Position numbers and translations under genes: made by a program
Assembly (NCBI RefSeq): GCF_014170375.1
Contig: NZ_LZZW01000038.1
Span: 1 to 32,023, forward strand
Length of the DNA stretch: 32,023 nt
Source: Variovorax sp. UMC13
GTDB lineage: Bacteria; Pseudomonadota; Gammaproteobacteria; Burkholderiales; Burkholderiaceae_C
Reading direction: 5' to 3'
Notes under the pieces: generated by a model
Told to the model about the DNA's origin: nothing
Database searches by the model: none
The model's input: the letters and a program-made list of their open reading frames with translations, nothing else
Shown here: piece by piece, positions 14,704-22,430 of the stretch
How positions within the stretch are numbered: position 1 is the first letter of the stretch
How the letters are laid out: each line of letters starts with the position of its first letter

Positions 14704-15381
14704 TCAGGGCCGCAGCGCGTTGAGCGCGAAGGCGATCACATGGCGCCGCCGCTGCACCAGCGCGCCGCGCGAGCCCAGCGGCTTGCCGAAGATGGCCGAC
14801 AGCGTGTGGTTGTTGGAGAAGAAGAAGTAGGAGATGCCGGCGATCGAGATGTAGAGGTTGATCGCGTCGAAGTCGTTGCGGAACACGCCCTGCTGCACGC
14901 CGCGATCGAGCGTGGCCTCGAGCATCTCGATGAAGGGCGAGTGCATCTTCTGCAGCCGCTCCGAGCCCAGGATGTGCTGGCCCTGGTTGCGGTTCTCGTC
15001 GGTCAGCAGCGCGATGAACTCCGGGTGCTCGGCCAGGTAGTCGAAGGAGAAGCCGATCAGCTGCGTCATGGCTTCCACCGGCTCCAGCGCGCCCAGCGAC
15101 AGCGCCTGCTCCTTCTCGCGGATCGCCGCATAGACCGACTCGAGCGCCACCAGGTACAGGCCCTGCTTGCTCTCGAAGTAGTGGTAGACCAGTTGCTTGT
15201 TGGCACCGGCCGTGCGCGCGATCTCGTCGACTCGCGCGCCGGCGAAGCCGTTGCGCGAGAACTCGGCCACCGCGGCGGCCAGCAGCGCCTCGCGCGTGGC
15301 GGCGGCGTCGCGGCGCGCGGCGCCTTCCGCCGGGGCGGCCTTCTTGGTGCGGGGGGCGGTGGTGGAAGGGGAGGGGGCCAT
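14704..15381 (-). CDS. TetR/AcrR-family regulator of the ABC/DHDPS cluster
   Basis: This is a 225-residue TetR-type repressor. After a disordered Ala/Pro-rich N-terminus, the helix-turn-helix covers about residues 25-70 (EALLAAAVAEFSRNGFAGAR, then ARTAGANKQLVYHYFESKQGL). The C-terminal part is the large ligand-binding domain often seen in RutR/NicS-like regulators. The ATG at 15381 is chosen; an upstream TTG at 15414 lies inside the operator. It sits between the transporter operon and the divergent binding-protein gene, with related palindromes next to both promoters, so it probably represses both sets and itself. The inducer is presumably the transported compound. Confidence 0.88.
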   Translation of the reverse strand: MAPSPSTTAPRTKKAAPAEGAARRDAAATREALLAAAVAEFSRNGFAGARVDEIARTAGANKQLVYHYFESKQGLYLVALESVYAAIREKEQALSLGALEPVEAMTQLIGFSFDYLAEHPEFIALLTDENRNQGQHILGSERLQKMHSPFIEMLEATLDRGVQQGVFRNDFDAINLYISIAGISYFFFSNNHTLSAIFGKPLGSRGALVQRRRHVIAFALNALRP

Positions 15382-15403
15382 GCGTACTGCTCGTTCTGTT
15401 GTA

Positions 15404-15432
15404 TTGATTGTCAACCAAACAGTTGGTAATAT
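15404..15432 (+). promoter_or_regulatory. Promoter of the binding-protein gene with TetR operator 2 in its spacer
   Basis: TTGATT (15404-15409), a 17-base spacer and TATAAT-like TAATAT (15427-15432) form a good sigma70 promoter. The spacer holds ACCAAACAGTTGGT (15414-15427), with 5-base arms, which shares TGTCAACCAA with operator 1. Binding there would block the plus-strand promoter and probably the minus-strand promoter of the TetR gene. Confidence 0.7.
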
Positions 15433-15474
15433 GAATTCTAGTCCTGATCCACCCCTTCATTCTGGAGCGATCCC

Positions 15475-16470
15475 ATGCGAGCACGCGCGTCTTCCGTCTT
15501 CTTCTCCGCCCTGTGCGCCCTCGGGCTCGCCGGCACGGCTTCGGCCGCGGACCCGATGAACCTGATGCTCAACTGGACGCCGACCGCGGACCATGCGCCG
15601 ATCTACTTCGCCAAGGCCAAGGGCTGGTACACCGAGGCCGGCATCGACCTCAGCATCGAGGCCGGCAAGGGCTCGGCGCTGTCGGCGCAGCGCGTGGGAT
15701 CGGGCGGCGCCAACCTGGGCATCGCCGACCTGCCGACCGCCATCCAGGCCGTGGGCAAGGGCGCCGACCTGAAGGCGATCATGGTGATCTACGCCAACAG
15801 CCCGCAGGGCTTCTACTGGCTCAAGTCCTCGGGCATCAACGGGCCCAAGGACTTCACCGGCCGCAAGATCGGCAACCCGCCCGGCGACGCCGCGCGCCTG
15901 ATGTGGCCGGCCTTCGCCAAGAAGACGGGCATCGATCCGGCGGGCGTGAACTTCGTCAACCTGAGCCCGCAGGCCAAGGTGGGCGCGCTCAAGAGCAAGT
16001 CGGTCGACATCATCAGCGACTTCTACAACGAGCACGACCTCAAGGTGCGCGAGTTCGGCCCCGACCTGGGCTTCGTGGCCTGGCGCACGGTCGGTGTGAA
16101 CGTCTACGGCAACTCGCTGTTTGTGAACGGCGCCTATCTCAAGGCGAACCCCGAGCGCGTGCGCAAGTTCGCGGCCGTCACGCAGCGCGCCTACGCGGCC
16201 TGCGTGAAGGACTTCGCCCCCTGCCTCGACGCGCTGACCGCCAGCGTGAGCGGCCTGACGCCCGACAACCAGCGCGACCAGTGGGAACGCATCAAGCAGC
16301 TGATGCGCGACGACACCACCACCGGCGTGGCGCTGGGCGCCTTCGACAGCACGCGGGTCAAGACCGACTACGAACTGGTCAAGGAAATGATCGGCATCGA
16401 GAAGGCCTTCGAGCCGGCCACGCTGTTCACCAACGAGTACCTGGACAAGTCGGTGCGCATGAGCAACTAG
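15475..16470 (+). CDS. ABC transporter substrate-binding protein, NMT1/THI5-like
   Basis: This 331-residue periplasmic protein has a signal peptide (cleavage near GTASA, residue 24-25). The mature start NLMLNWTPTADHAPIYFAKAKGWYTEAGID is the family signature, followed by the ligand-binding core with GSGGANLGIADLP and KSSGINGPKDF-like segments. Relatives bind thiamine precursors, aromatic acids, sulfonates or riboflavin; the ligand here is unknown. GGAG lies eight bases upstream of the ATG. It is divergent from the TetR gene and should supply the transporter whose permease and ATPase are in the minus-strand operon. Its stop codon overlaps the stop of the convergent ParE gene. Confidence 0.9.
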   Translation: MRARASSVFFSALCALGLAGTASAADPMNLMLNWTPTADHAPIYFAKAKGWYTEAGIDLSIEAGKGSALSAQRVGSGGANLGIADLPTAIQAVGKGADLKAIMVIYANSPQGFYWLKSSGINGPKDFTGRKIGNPPGDAARLMWPAFAKKTGIDPAGVNFVNLSPQAKVGALKSKSVDIISDFYNEHDLKVREFGPDLGFVAWRTVGVNVYGNSLFVNGAYLKANPERVRKFAAVTQRAYAACVKDFAPCLDALTASVSGLTPDNQRDQWERIKQLMRDDTTTGVALGAFDSTRVKTDYELVKEMIGIEKAFEPATLFTNEYLDKSVRMSN

Positions 16471-16757
16471 GGGCGCTGCTGCCGCGCGTGATAGACGGCG
16501 GTGACGGTGGCCGTCTTCGTCACTTCGTCCAGTTCGTACAGGACGATGTAGGCCGGTCGCACGACGATTTCCCGTTGCCCTTCGACAAAGGGGCTGGGTT
16601 TGTGAACGACCATCGGGTCCTTGGTCAGCGGATCAGGGGCCTGCCAGAGGTCGTCGTGGAGCCTGCGCGCCGCGGCAAAATCGTGCGCCGCGATCCGCTC
16701 CACCAGCTCGGCGAGTTGCTCCAACGCGTGAGGCCGCCAGGTGACGTGACAGGGCAT
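16467..16757 (-). CDS. RelE/ParE-family toxin
   Basis: This 96-residue protein has the ParE/RelE fold pattern: an N-terminal helical hairpin (PHALEQLAELVERIAAHDFAAARRLHDDL) and C-terminal strands ending with YIVLYELDEVTKTATVTAVYHARQ, where the His-x-Arg pair is typical. ParE relatives poison gyrase and RelE relatives cleave mRNA; this sequence looks closer to ParE. It follows a small antitoxin-like gene after 18 bases. The TAG stop overlaps the TAG stop of the convergent binding-protein gene through a shared CTAG. Confidence 0.82.
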   Translation of the reverse strand: MPCHVTWRPHALEQLAELVERIAAHDFAAARRLHDDLWQAPDPLTKDPMVVHKPSPFVEGQREIVVRPAYIVLYELDEVTKTATVTAVYHARQQRP

Positions 16758-16775
16758 GCCGCGGGACTGCGCCCG

Positions 16776-16994
16776 TCAAGAGCGAGGACGAGGGGCCTTT
16801 TTGCCAAGAATCGACGCCAAACGCTGGTCGAGGTAAGTGCGGGCCTCTTCGTTCGTCAAGGACGGGCGAGGGTCCGCTTTGCTGCGTGCAACGAGCGCCC
16901 GCACTCGAGCCGCGAGCTGAGCGTCGGTCTCGGCGCTCTCGTTCTGCATCCCCAGAGGGGCGCCGGTAGAGCGGTGCATGCGGGCGGGAGCCAT
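16776..16994 (-). CDS. Small antitoxin candidate paired with the ParE toxin
   Basis: This is a short, charged protein (72 residues from the ATG at 16994; starts at 16979 or 16949 are possible). The C-terminal half reads RALVARSKADPRPSLTNEEARTYLDQRLASI. The ADPRPS(L/I)xxEE motif recurs in antitoxins of ParE/RelE systems. No ribbon-helix-helix or other DNA-binding domain is visible, which resembles PaaA2-type antitoxins that leave regulation to another protein. The start is uncertain because no candidate has a good ribosome binding site. Its position directly before the toxin on the same strand is the best support. Confidence 0.6.
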   Translation of the reverse strand: MAPARMHRSTGAPLGMQNESAETDAQLAARVRALVARSKADPRPSLTNEEARTYLDQRLASILGKKAPRPRS

Positions 16995-17084
16995 GCGGCC
17001 ATCGTACCGCGACAAGCGCCTTTGGCAACAGCCGCATGGCACGTCGGCATCGGGAGGCCTGGAGCGATATCCGCCGGCGTGGGC

Positions 17085-17513
17085 TCAGGCCGGCGTCGCG
17101 GCGATCGGCCGCGGCCGCCCGTGGTCGTCGATCGCGACGTAGGTGAAGGTGGCTTCGGTCACCTTGATGTAGTTGCCCTGCGCCTTGAAGCGCTCGGCGA
17201 AGACCTCGACCGTGACCGTGACCGAGGTGCGCCCGATGCGCACCAGCTTCGAATAGAAGGACAGGATGTCGCCGATGCGCACCGGCTGCTTGAAGACGAA
17301 CTCGTTGACCGCCACCGTCGCCATCCGGCCCAGGGTGTAGCGCGCCGGGATCACCGAGCCGGCCAGGTCGCACTGGGCCATGACCCAGCCGCCGAAGATG
17401 TCGCCGTTGGCGTTGCAGTCGGCGGGCATCGGAATGACCTTGAGCACCAGCTCCATGTCGGTCGGCAGGCTCTTGAGGACGGCGGCCACGTTGGCGTCGG
17501 GAGAATGGGACAT
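17085..17513 (-). CDS. YciA-type acyl-CoA thioesterase (single hotdog)
   Basis: This 142-residue protein is a single-hotdog acyl-CoA thioesterase. The catalytic motif PADCNANGDIFGGWVMAQCD is intact, with Asp38 and the Gly41-Gly42 turn, followed by the VAVNEFVFKQPVRIGDIL strand typical of YciA/BACH proteins. It would hydrolyse short to medium acyl-CoA. The ATG at 17513 is chosen from the family N-terminus; the longer frame to 17612 would overlap the divergent ABC exporter gene. The two divergent start codons are only 38 bases apart, so their promoters must overlap or reach into the opposite coding sequence. Confidence 0.88.
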   Translation of the reverse strand: MSHSPDANVAAVLKSLPTDMELVLKVIPMPADCNANGDIFGGWVMAQCDLAGSVIPARYTLGRMATVAVNEFVFKQPVRIGDILSFYSKLVRIGRTSVTVTVEVFAERFKAQGNYIKVTEATFTYVAIDDHGRPRPIAATPA

Positions 17514-17551
17514 GGGCACAATCGAAGCAAATAACAGCCAGATTGTCCCCC

Positions 17552-19432
17552 ATGCGCCGCAGCGGCGAAGCCATTTCCTCTCCCCACCATGCACCCGGCG
17601 GCGCCCCCGCACGGGCCGACCGCTCCGACTGGGCGACGCTGCGGCGCCTCTTCCCCTACCTCTGGGACTACAAATGGCGGGTGCTGGCCGCGCTGACCTT
17701 CATGGTCGGCGCCAAGGTCGCCAACGTCGGCGTGCCGGTGCTGCTCAAGACCCTGGTCGACACCATGACGCCCAAGCCCGACATGGCGCAGGCGCTGCTC
17801 GTGGTGCCGATCGCACTGCTGGTCGGCTACGGCCTGCTGCGGCTGTCGACCTCGCTGTTCAGCGAGCTGCGCGAGCTGGTGTTCGCCAAGGCCACCGAGG
17901 GCGCGGCGCGGCGCATTTCGCTGGAGGTGTTCCGCCACCTGCATGCGCTGAGCCTGCGCTTCCACCTCGAGCGACAAACCGGCGGCATGACGCGCGACAT
18001 CGAGCGCGGCACGCGCGGCGTGCATTCCCTGATCTCGATGTCGCTCTACAGCATCGTGCCGACCATCATCGAGCTGGGGCTGGTGCTGACCATCCTGGGC
18101 GTCAAGTTCGACGCGCTCTTCGTCTGGATCACGGGTGCGGCGCTGGTGTTGTACATCGGCTTCACCGTGACCGTCACCGAGTGGCGCACGCAGTTCCGCA
18201 AGACCATGAACGAGCTCGACACCATGGCGCAGAGCCGCGCCGTCGACTCGCTGCTGAATTACGAGACCGTCAAGTACTTCAACAACGAGGAGTTCGAGGC
18301 GAAGCGCTACGACGCCAGCCTCGACCGCTACCGCAAGGCCGCGATCAAGAGCCAGCGCACGCTGTCGATGCTCAATGCGGGCCAGCAGCTGCTGATCGCC
18401 GTGAGCCTGGTGCTGATGCTGTGGCGCGCCACCTCGGGCGTGGTCGAGGGCCGCATGACGCTGGGCGACCTGGTGATGGTCAACGCCTTCATGATCCAGC
18501 TCTACATCCCGCTCAATTTCCTGGGCGTGATCTACCGCGAGATCAAGCAGAGCCTGACCGACCTCGACAAGATGTTCGTGCTGATGGAGAAGGAGCGCGA
18601 GGTGCAGGACGCGCCGGGCGCCCGGCCTTTGTCCTTGCGCCCCCTGCCTCCGGAAGAGGGCGGCGGGGGTGAGGGCCGCGGCGTCGACGCCACCATCCGT
18701 TTCGAGGACGTCAGCTTCGCCTACGAGCCCTCGAGGCCGATCCTACGGCACGTGAGCTTCGAGATCCCGGCCGGCAGGACGGTGGCCGTGGTGGGGCCGT
18801 CGGGTTCGGGCAAGTCGACCCTCGCACGCCTGCTCTACCGCTTCTACGACGTCCAGCAGGGCCGCATCACCATCGGCGGCGAAGACATCCGCCAGGTGAC
18901 CCAGTCCAGCGTGCGCCAGGCCATCGGCATCGTGCCGCAGGACACGGTGCTGTTCAACGACAGCGTGGCCTACAACATCGCCTACGGGCGCCCCGGCGCG
19001 ACGACCGACGAGATCGAGGCCGCGGCCAAGGCCGCGCGCATCCACGACTTCATTGCCGCCACGCCCAAGGGCTACGACACGCCGGTCGGCGAACGCGGCC
19101 TGAAGCTGTCGGGTGGCGAGAAGCAGCGCGTGGCGATCGCGCGCACGCTGCTCAAGAACCCCCCGATCGTGATCTTCGACGAAGCCACCTCGGCGCTGGA
19201 TTCGGCCAACGAACGCGCGATCCAGTCGGAGCTCAAGAGCGCGGCGCAGAACAAGACCACGCTGGTCATCGCGCACCGCCTGTCGACGGTGGTCGATGCG
19301 CACGAGATCCTGGTGCTCGAGGCCGGCGTGATCGTCGAGCGCGGGACCCATGCGGACCTGCTGGCGCGCCAGGGGCGCTATGCGCAGATGTGGGCGCTGC
19401 AGAAAATCGAGGCGGCGCCGGTCAATCTTTGA
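17552..19432 (+). CDS. ABC exporter, Atm1/MsbA-type half-transporter
   Basis: This 626-residue half-transporter has an N-terminal membrane domain with six helices (first at about KWRVLAALTFMVGAKVANVG) and a C-terminal ATPase. The motif YNYETVKYFNNEEFE is the Atm1-family signature in the cytoplasmic loop. Walker A (GPSGSGKST), the signature LSGGEKQR, Walker B (IVIFDEATSALD) and the switch His (IAHRLST) are present. Mitochondrial and bacterial Atm1 relatives export glutathione-linked sulfur or metal compounds. The linker between domains (about residues 359-380) contains a Pro- and Gly-rich run encoded by repeat-like DNA and appears longer than usual. The ATG at 17552 is chosen; a TTG at 17543 is possible. 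Confidence 0.9.
   Translation: MRRSGEAISSPHHAPGGAPARADRSDWATLRRLFPYLWDYKWRVLAALTFMVGAKVANVGVPVLLKTLVDTMTPKPDMAQALLVVPIALLVGYGLLRLSTSLFSELRELVFAKATEGAARRISLEVFRHLHALSLRFHLERQTGGMTRDIERGTRGVHSLISMSLYSIVPTIIELGLVLTILGVKFDALFVWITGAALVLYIGFTVTVTEWRTQFRKTMNELDTMAQSRAVDSLLNYETVKYFNNEEFEAKRYDASLDRYRKAAIKSQRTLSMLNAGQQLLIAVSLVLMLWRATSGVVEGRMTLGDLVMVNAFMIQLYIPLNFLGVIYREIKQSLTDLDKMFVLMEKEREVQDAPGARPLSLRPLPPEEGGGGEGRGVDATIRFEDVSFAYEPSRPILRHVSFEIPAGRTVAVVGPSGSGKSTLARLLYRFYDVQQGRITIGGEDIRQVTQSSVRQAIGIVPQDTVLFNDSVAYNIAYGRPGATTDEIEAAAKAARIHDFIAATPKGYDTPVGERGLKLSGGEKQRVAIARTLLKNPPIVIFDEATSALDSANERAIQSELKSAAQNKTTLVIAHRLSTVVDAHEILVLEAGVIVERGTHADLLARQGRYAQMWALQKIEAAPVNL
18636..18683 (+). repeat. REP-like sequence inside the ABC exporter linker
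   Basis: The DNA reads CCCCCTGCCTCC followed by GGAAGAGGGCGG and then a GGGGGTGAGGG tail. Its layout (C-rich arm, G-rich arm, G-rich tail) is that of the repeat arms around the DUF559 gene. It encodes PLPPEEGGGGEGRG in frame, in a linker where relatives have a shorter, unrelated sequence. The arms pair imperfectly, so the assignment is by resemblance. Confidence 0.4.
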
Positions 19433-19566
19433 CCACATTTCTCATCGCTTTGTAGTTGCTCCAGAGGGAAGTAGCATGCGCCAAAACGGATGGTGTGCGG
19501 CGGCATGGCCGGCTGTCATTTCATCCGGGATGTGCATGCGTCAGCCATCACAGGGAGCCTCAAAGA

Positions 19567-21192
19567 ATGGGCGATTACAGACACCAGGCCGATCAGAGCC
19601 TGCCGCCGCGCTATGGCAATTCGCCCGGCGCCGACTACTTCGGCGGGGTCAGCCAGATCCATGCCGCCAAGGGCAGCCGGCCTGATCTGTACGGCACCGT
19701 GCTGCCGAATGGCGACCGGGTCTACAACCTCGATGCGCAGGTGGCGGCGCACTACACGATCCACCAGCAACTCGCCGACCCCGAGGTGCCGCGCACGACA
19801 GGCGCGAATTCCTATGCGGACACCATCGCCCAGCGCCACGACATCGAGTGCTGGTATGCCGCCGACCAGCGCGATCGCATGCTGCAAGGCCACAAGGCGT
19901 TCGAGCGGCCTGGACGCCCCGGCGAATACCGCACCTGGGCCGAGCTGAGCGGCTGGGAGCAAGGCACCCACGCCACGGCCCTGGCGGCAGCCGCCCGCTA
20001 CCACGACATCCGCACGACCGCCGAAATCGAGTTCCTGCATGGCCTGCAGGAATGGAAGCCCGAAGGCGCCGCCGCCGGCTATTTCAAGAACAAGGGCGTG
20101 GCCGGGTTCGAAGCGCTGGCGGGCAGCTACCCCGCGCCTTCTCGCGAGCGCATGCTGGGAGAAATGCCGGCCTTGCGCGACAAAGGTGGGCGCGTCGACT
20201 TCGATCCCCTCTCGATGGTGGGCCACGCCATGGGGGCCTCTGGCCTCAAGAAAACCGAGTTCGAACAGTTCGCCACGCTGCCCCTGAGCGACCGCGAGCG
20301 CGACTTCTTCCACCCCAGCATCGACAGCATCAAGCAGCATGGCGCGCCGGTGTGGGAGCCCCACCCGGACCATCCGGCCGACCAGGCGAACGCCATGGAA
20401 CATGGCCGCTTCAGGCTCGCCTATGCCGACGCGCAAGGCCACCGCATCGAGAAGGTGCTGGACCTCGACCAGGGGCGGCGCTTCAGCACGACGACGAGCG
20501 ATCCTGTGACCAGACAGATCCTGAGCACAGAGACCAAGACGCCGACCGGACCGCTCGTTGCGCAGAACTACTTCACGCCCAGCTACGCCGTCGAAACGCG
20601 CGATGGGCAAGGGCAGGTTGTCAGCCAAAGCTCGCTGCCCGAAGGGAAGAATGACCATCCGAGGGTGGACGGCAGTCCGTTGTATCAGGAGGCGCTGCGG
20701 GATTTGGAGGGGAAGTATCGGGAGATCAAGAATGATCCGAAGCCTGAGCGGCAAGCGACTATTCGAGAGGTAGAAATCGATATCGATGCGCAACGCGACC
20801 AAGCCCAACAACACTACCTTGCCAAAGACCACCCGCTGCATCAGGATGTGGTGCAGCATCCACACGGCAAGCACACGCAGCAACAACAACCCCAAGCGCC
20901 TGCGGCCGCGCCCGACACCCCGCTGGCCGCATCCATCATCACCCAAAGCGCCATTGGCGAGCGGTTCAAGGCGCTGGTCGATGCCATCGAGCGCAAAGAC
21001 GACAAAGCCTATGACCGGGTGCTTGAGGCGCACCAGGCTTCGCCCGAATGGCAGAAGTTTCAACAGCAAAGCCAAGACTACGAACAAGCCCTGATTGCGC
21101 AGCAGCAACGTGAGCGCGAGCAACAACTTGCGGCGCAGCGGCAAGAAGACGCGCAACAGCAGCAACAGCGTGGCCCGGTGATGGGCCGATAG
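19567..21192 (+). CDS. Large soluble protein of unknown function, possible effector
   Basis: I do not recognise this 541-residue protein. It has no signal peptide or membrane segment. The first 360 residues are mixed and rich in His, Asp and aromatic residues (for example PNGDRVYNLDAQVAAHYTIH and WEPHPDHPADQANAMEHG). The last 110 are charged and rich in Gln and His, ending in long Gln runs (EREQQLAAQRQEDAQQQQQ). From about 20640 the codon use turns A+T-richer: bases 20701-20760 have 32 of 60 G+C, against 44 of 60 at 19921-19980. The ATG at 19567 has GGGAG upstream. A lipoprotein and a coiled-coil membrane protein follow closely, a layout seen in effector-immunity loci. A secreted toxin or a mobile-element protein are the options I consider. 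Confidence 0.7.
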   Translation: MGDYRHQADQSLPPRYGNSPGADYFGGVSQIHAAKGSRPDLYGTVLPNGDRVYNLDAQVAAHYTIHQQLADPEVPRTTGANSYADTIAQRHDIECWYAADQRDRMLQGHKAFERPGRPGEYRTWAELSGWEQGTHATALAAAARYHDIRTTAEIEFLHGLQEWKPEGAAAGYFKNKGVAGFEALAGSYPAPSRERMLGEMPALRDKGGRVDFDPLSMVGHAMGASGLKKTEFEQFATLPLSDRERDFFHPSIDSIKQHGAPVWEPHPDHPADQANAMEHGRFRLAYADAQGHRIEKVLDLDQGRRFSTTTSDPVTRQILSTETKTPTGPLVAQNYFTPSYAVETRDGQGQVVSQSSLPEGKNDHPRVDGSPLYQEALRDLEGKYREIKNDPKPERQATIREVEIDIDAQRDQAQQHYLAKDHPLHQDVVQHPHGKHTQQQQPQAPAAAPDTPLAASIITQSAIGERFKALVDAIERKDDKAYDRVLEAHQASPEWQKFQQQSQDYEQALIAQQQREREQQLAAQRQEDAQQQQQRGPVMGR

Positions 21193-21204
21193 AGGGAGCG
21201 CACG

Positions 21205-21948
21205 ATGAAGAGCACTTTGTACAAGTGGGCTGTTGCCGCACTGGCAGCGCTGGCGCTGACGGGCTGCGCCATGGTTGGGTACGGCGAATGCTTCAGCCGC
21301 TGTGGGGGCAATATGCCTACGAGCTATGGAGCACCGGCTGACTATGGAGCGGGAGCACCGACTGACCTGACGCGGGGCGCATTGTGGAACGCCGCTGCCT
21401 CTTTTGGCGTGACGGAAAAATACATCATCAGCGGCTTTATCACCTTGGAACGCATTGGCGAGCCACCGGGTGTTGGCAAGGTCAACGCCCAAATCTATGT
21501 GCCCAACGTGAGCGCGCAGCAAGCTCAAGGCAGTGCATGGTTTAGCACTACCTTTGGTCGTGACTACATTGATTCAGTCACCTTAAGGCCGAGAGAGGGG
21601 CGCTTTCCTGCTCACGCTCCGTTGATGCCGCCCGGCATTTATAAACTGATTGCCCAGGTTACTGTAGTAGAAAAGCGGGCGCGATGGCCGCCGGAGTACG
21701 CCCCCTTCCGCAGCCCACCCCAGAGCACCACCATCGTGGTCGAGGCCGGCAAGTGGAGCATCCTCTGGCAAAAGGTGAAGGTTGACGAAAGCACCGAACC
21801 GATCACCATCACCGTCGATTTTGGGCAATCAGGCCAAGCCCAACTGAGAAAAAGCGGCGCTTCCTCCTTCAGCCCCGAATTCCTGATCGCCGACCCCTTG
21901 CCCCCATCGGCATCGTCGCCCCTACCCGCCAAAACAGCCGCACCATGA
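21205..21948 (+). CDS. Lipoprotein of unknown function, possible immunity protein
   Basis: This 247-residue protein has a lipoprotein signal peptide with the lipobox LTGC, Cys21 being the lipidated residue (KWAVAALAALALTGC). Position +2 is Ala, so outer-membrane sorting is likely. The mature part has several beta-rich segments (KYIISGFITLERIG, VNAQIYVPNV, YKLIAQVTVVEKRA, STTIVVEAGKWSILWQKVKV) and ends in a Pro/Ala-rich tail. I do not recognise the family. GC is lower than around it (33 of 60 bases at 21421-21480). It starts 12 bases after the large protein and overlaps the next gene by ATGA. In effector systems, lipoproteins directly downstream often protect the periplasm; here that is inference only. 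Confidence 0.75.
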   Translation: MKSTLYKWAVAALAALALTGCAMVGYGECFSRCGGNMPTSYGAPADYGAGAPTDLTRGALWNAAASFGVTEKYIISGFITLERIGEPPGVGKVNAQIYVPNVSAQQAQGSAWFSTTFGRDYIDSVTLRPREGRFPAHAPLMPPGIYKLIAQVTVVEKRARWPPEYAPFRSPPQSTTIVVEAGKWSILWQKVKVDESTEPITITVDFGQSGQAQLRKSGASSFSPEFLIADPLPPSASSPLPAKTAAP

Positions 21949-22430
21949 CCCCCGAACAACTGCAAGAACTGGCGCTGAACCTGTCGAGCGTGGCGCAGCA
22001 TCTGCGCCGGCAGAACGAAGGCGCCACCGCGCAGATCGCGCAGGCCAGCCAGCAGCTCGACCGAAGCGCTTCGCATCTGTCGGCCGATGTTGACGCCGCG
22101 CATCGCGAGGGGCAGAAGAACCTGCAGCGCGAGCTGACGAATGCGGAGCAGTTCTTGCAAAAGGCGCAGAGCCAGCTGCTTACGGCCCAGAAGGCCTGGC
22201 TGTGGAAAGTCTCGCTGGCGCTGCTTGCGATGGCCGTGCTGGTCGTGGGGGGCAGCAGCTACTGGGTGTGGCGCAATGCCCAGGCGCTGCAGGAGATCGA
22301 CTACAACCGACAGGTCCTCGGTGCCATCGCCGCGGGCGACCTGAACCTGTGCAACCAGCGCCTGTGTGCCAAGGTGGCACCGAAGGCCGACAAGTTCGGC
22401 GATGGCTATGTGGTGATCGGCAACCGTTAG
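21945..22430 (+). CDS. Coiled-coil protein with one membrane segment
   Basis: This 161-residue protein has a long amphipathic helix (about residues 1-85, with repeats such as QLDRSASHLSADVDAAHREG) likely to form a coiled coil. A single membrane helix follows (about 86-107, KVSLALLAMAVLVVGGSSYWVW). The short C-terminal part has two Cys (NLCNQRLCAKVAP) and would lie in the periplasm if the N-terminus is inside. It overlaps the lipoprotein gene by ATGA, so it belongs to the same transcript. Proteins of this shape are sometimes annotated as relaxation or mobilisation proteins, but I see no such domain. Confidence 0.72.
   Translation: MTPEQLQELALNLSSVAQHLRRQNEGATAQIAQASQQLDRSASHLSADVDAAHREGQKNLQRELTNAEQFLQKAQSQLLTAQKAWLWKVSLALLAMAVLVVGGSSYWVWRNAQALQEIDYNRQVLGAIAAGDLNLCNQRLCAKVAPKADKFGDGYVVIGNR

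Noticed and set aside
20640..21192. XVIPCD-type secretion domain in the large unknown protein
   Set aside because: A segment resembling its start (SPLYQEAL after HPRVDG) is visible, but the rest of the domain pattern is not, so I do not claim it.
19516..21528. Long minus-strand frame opposite the unknown large protein
   Set aside because: The plus-strand frame has a ribosome binding site, genome-like codon use in its first part and closely spaced partner genes; the antisense product looks like translated noise.
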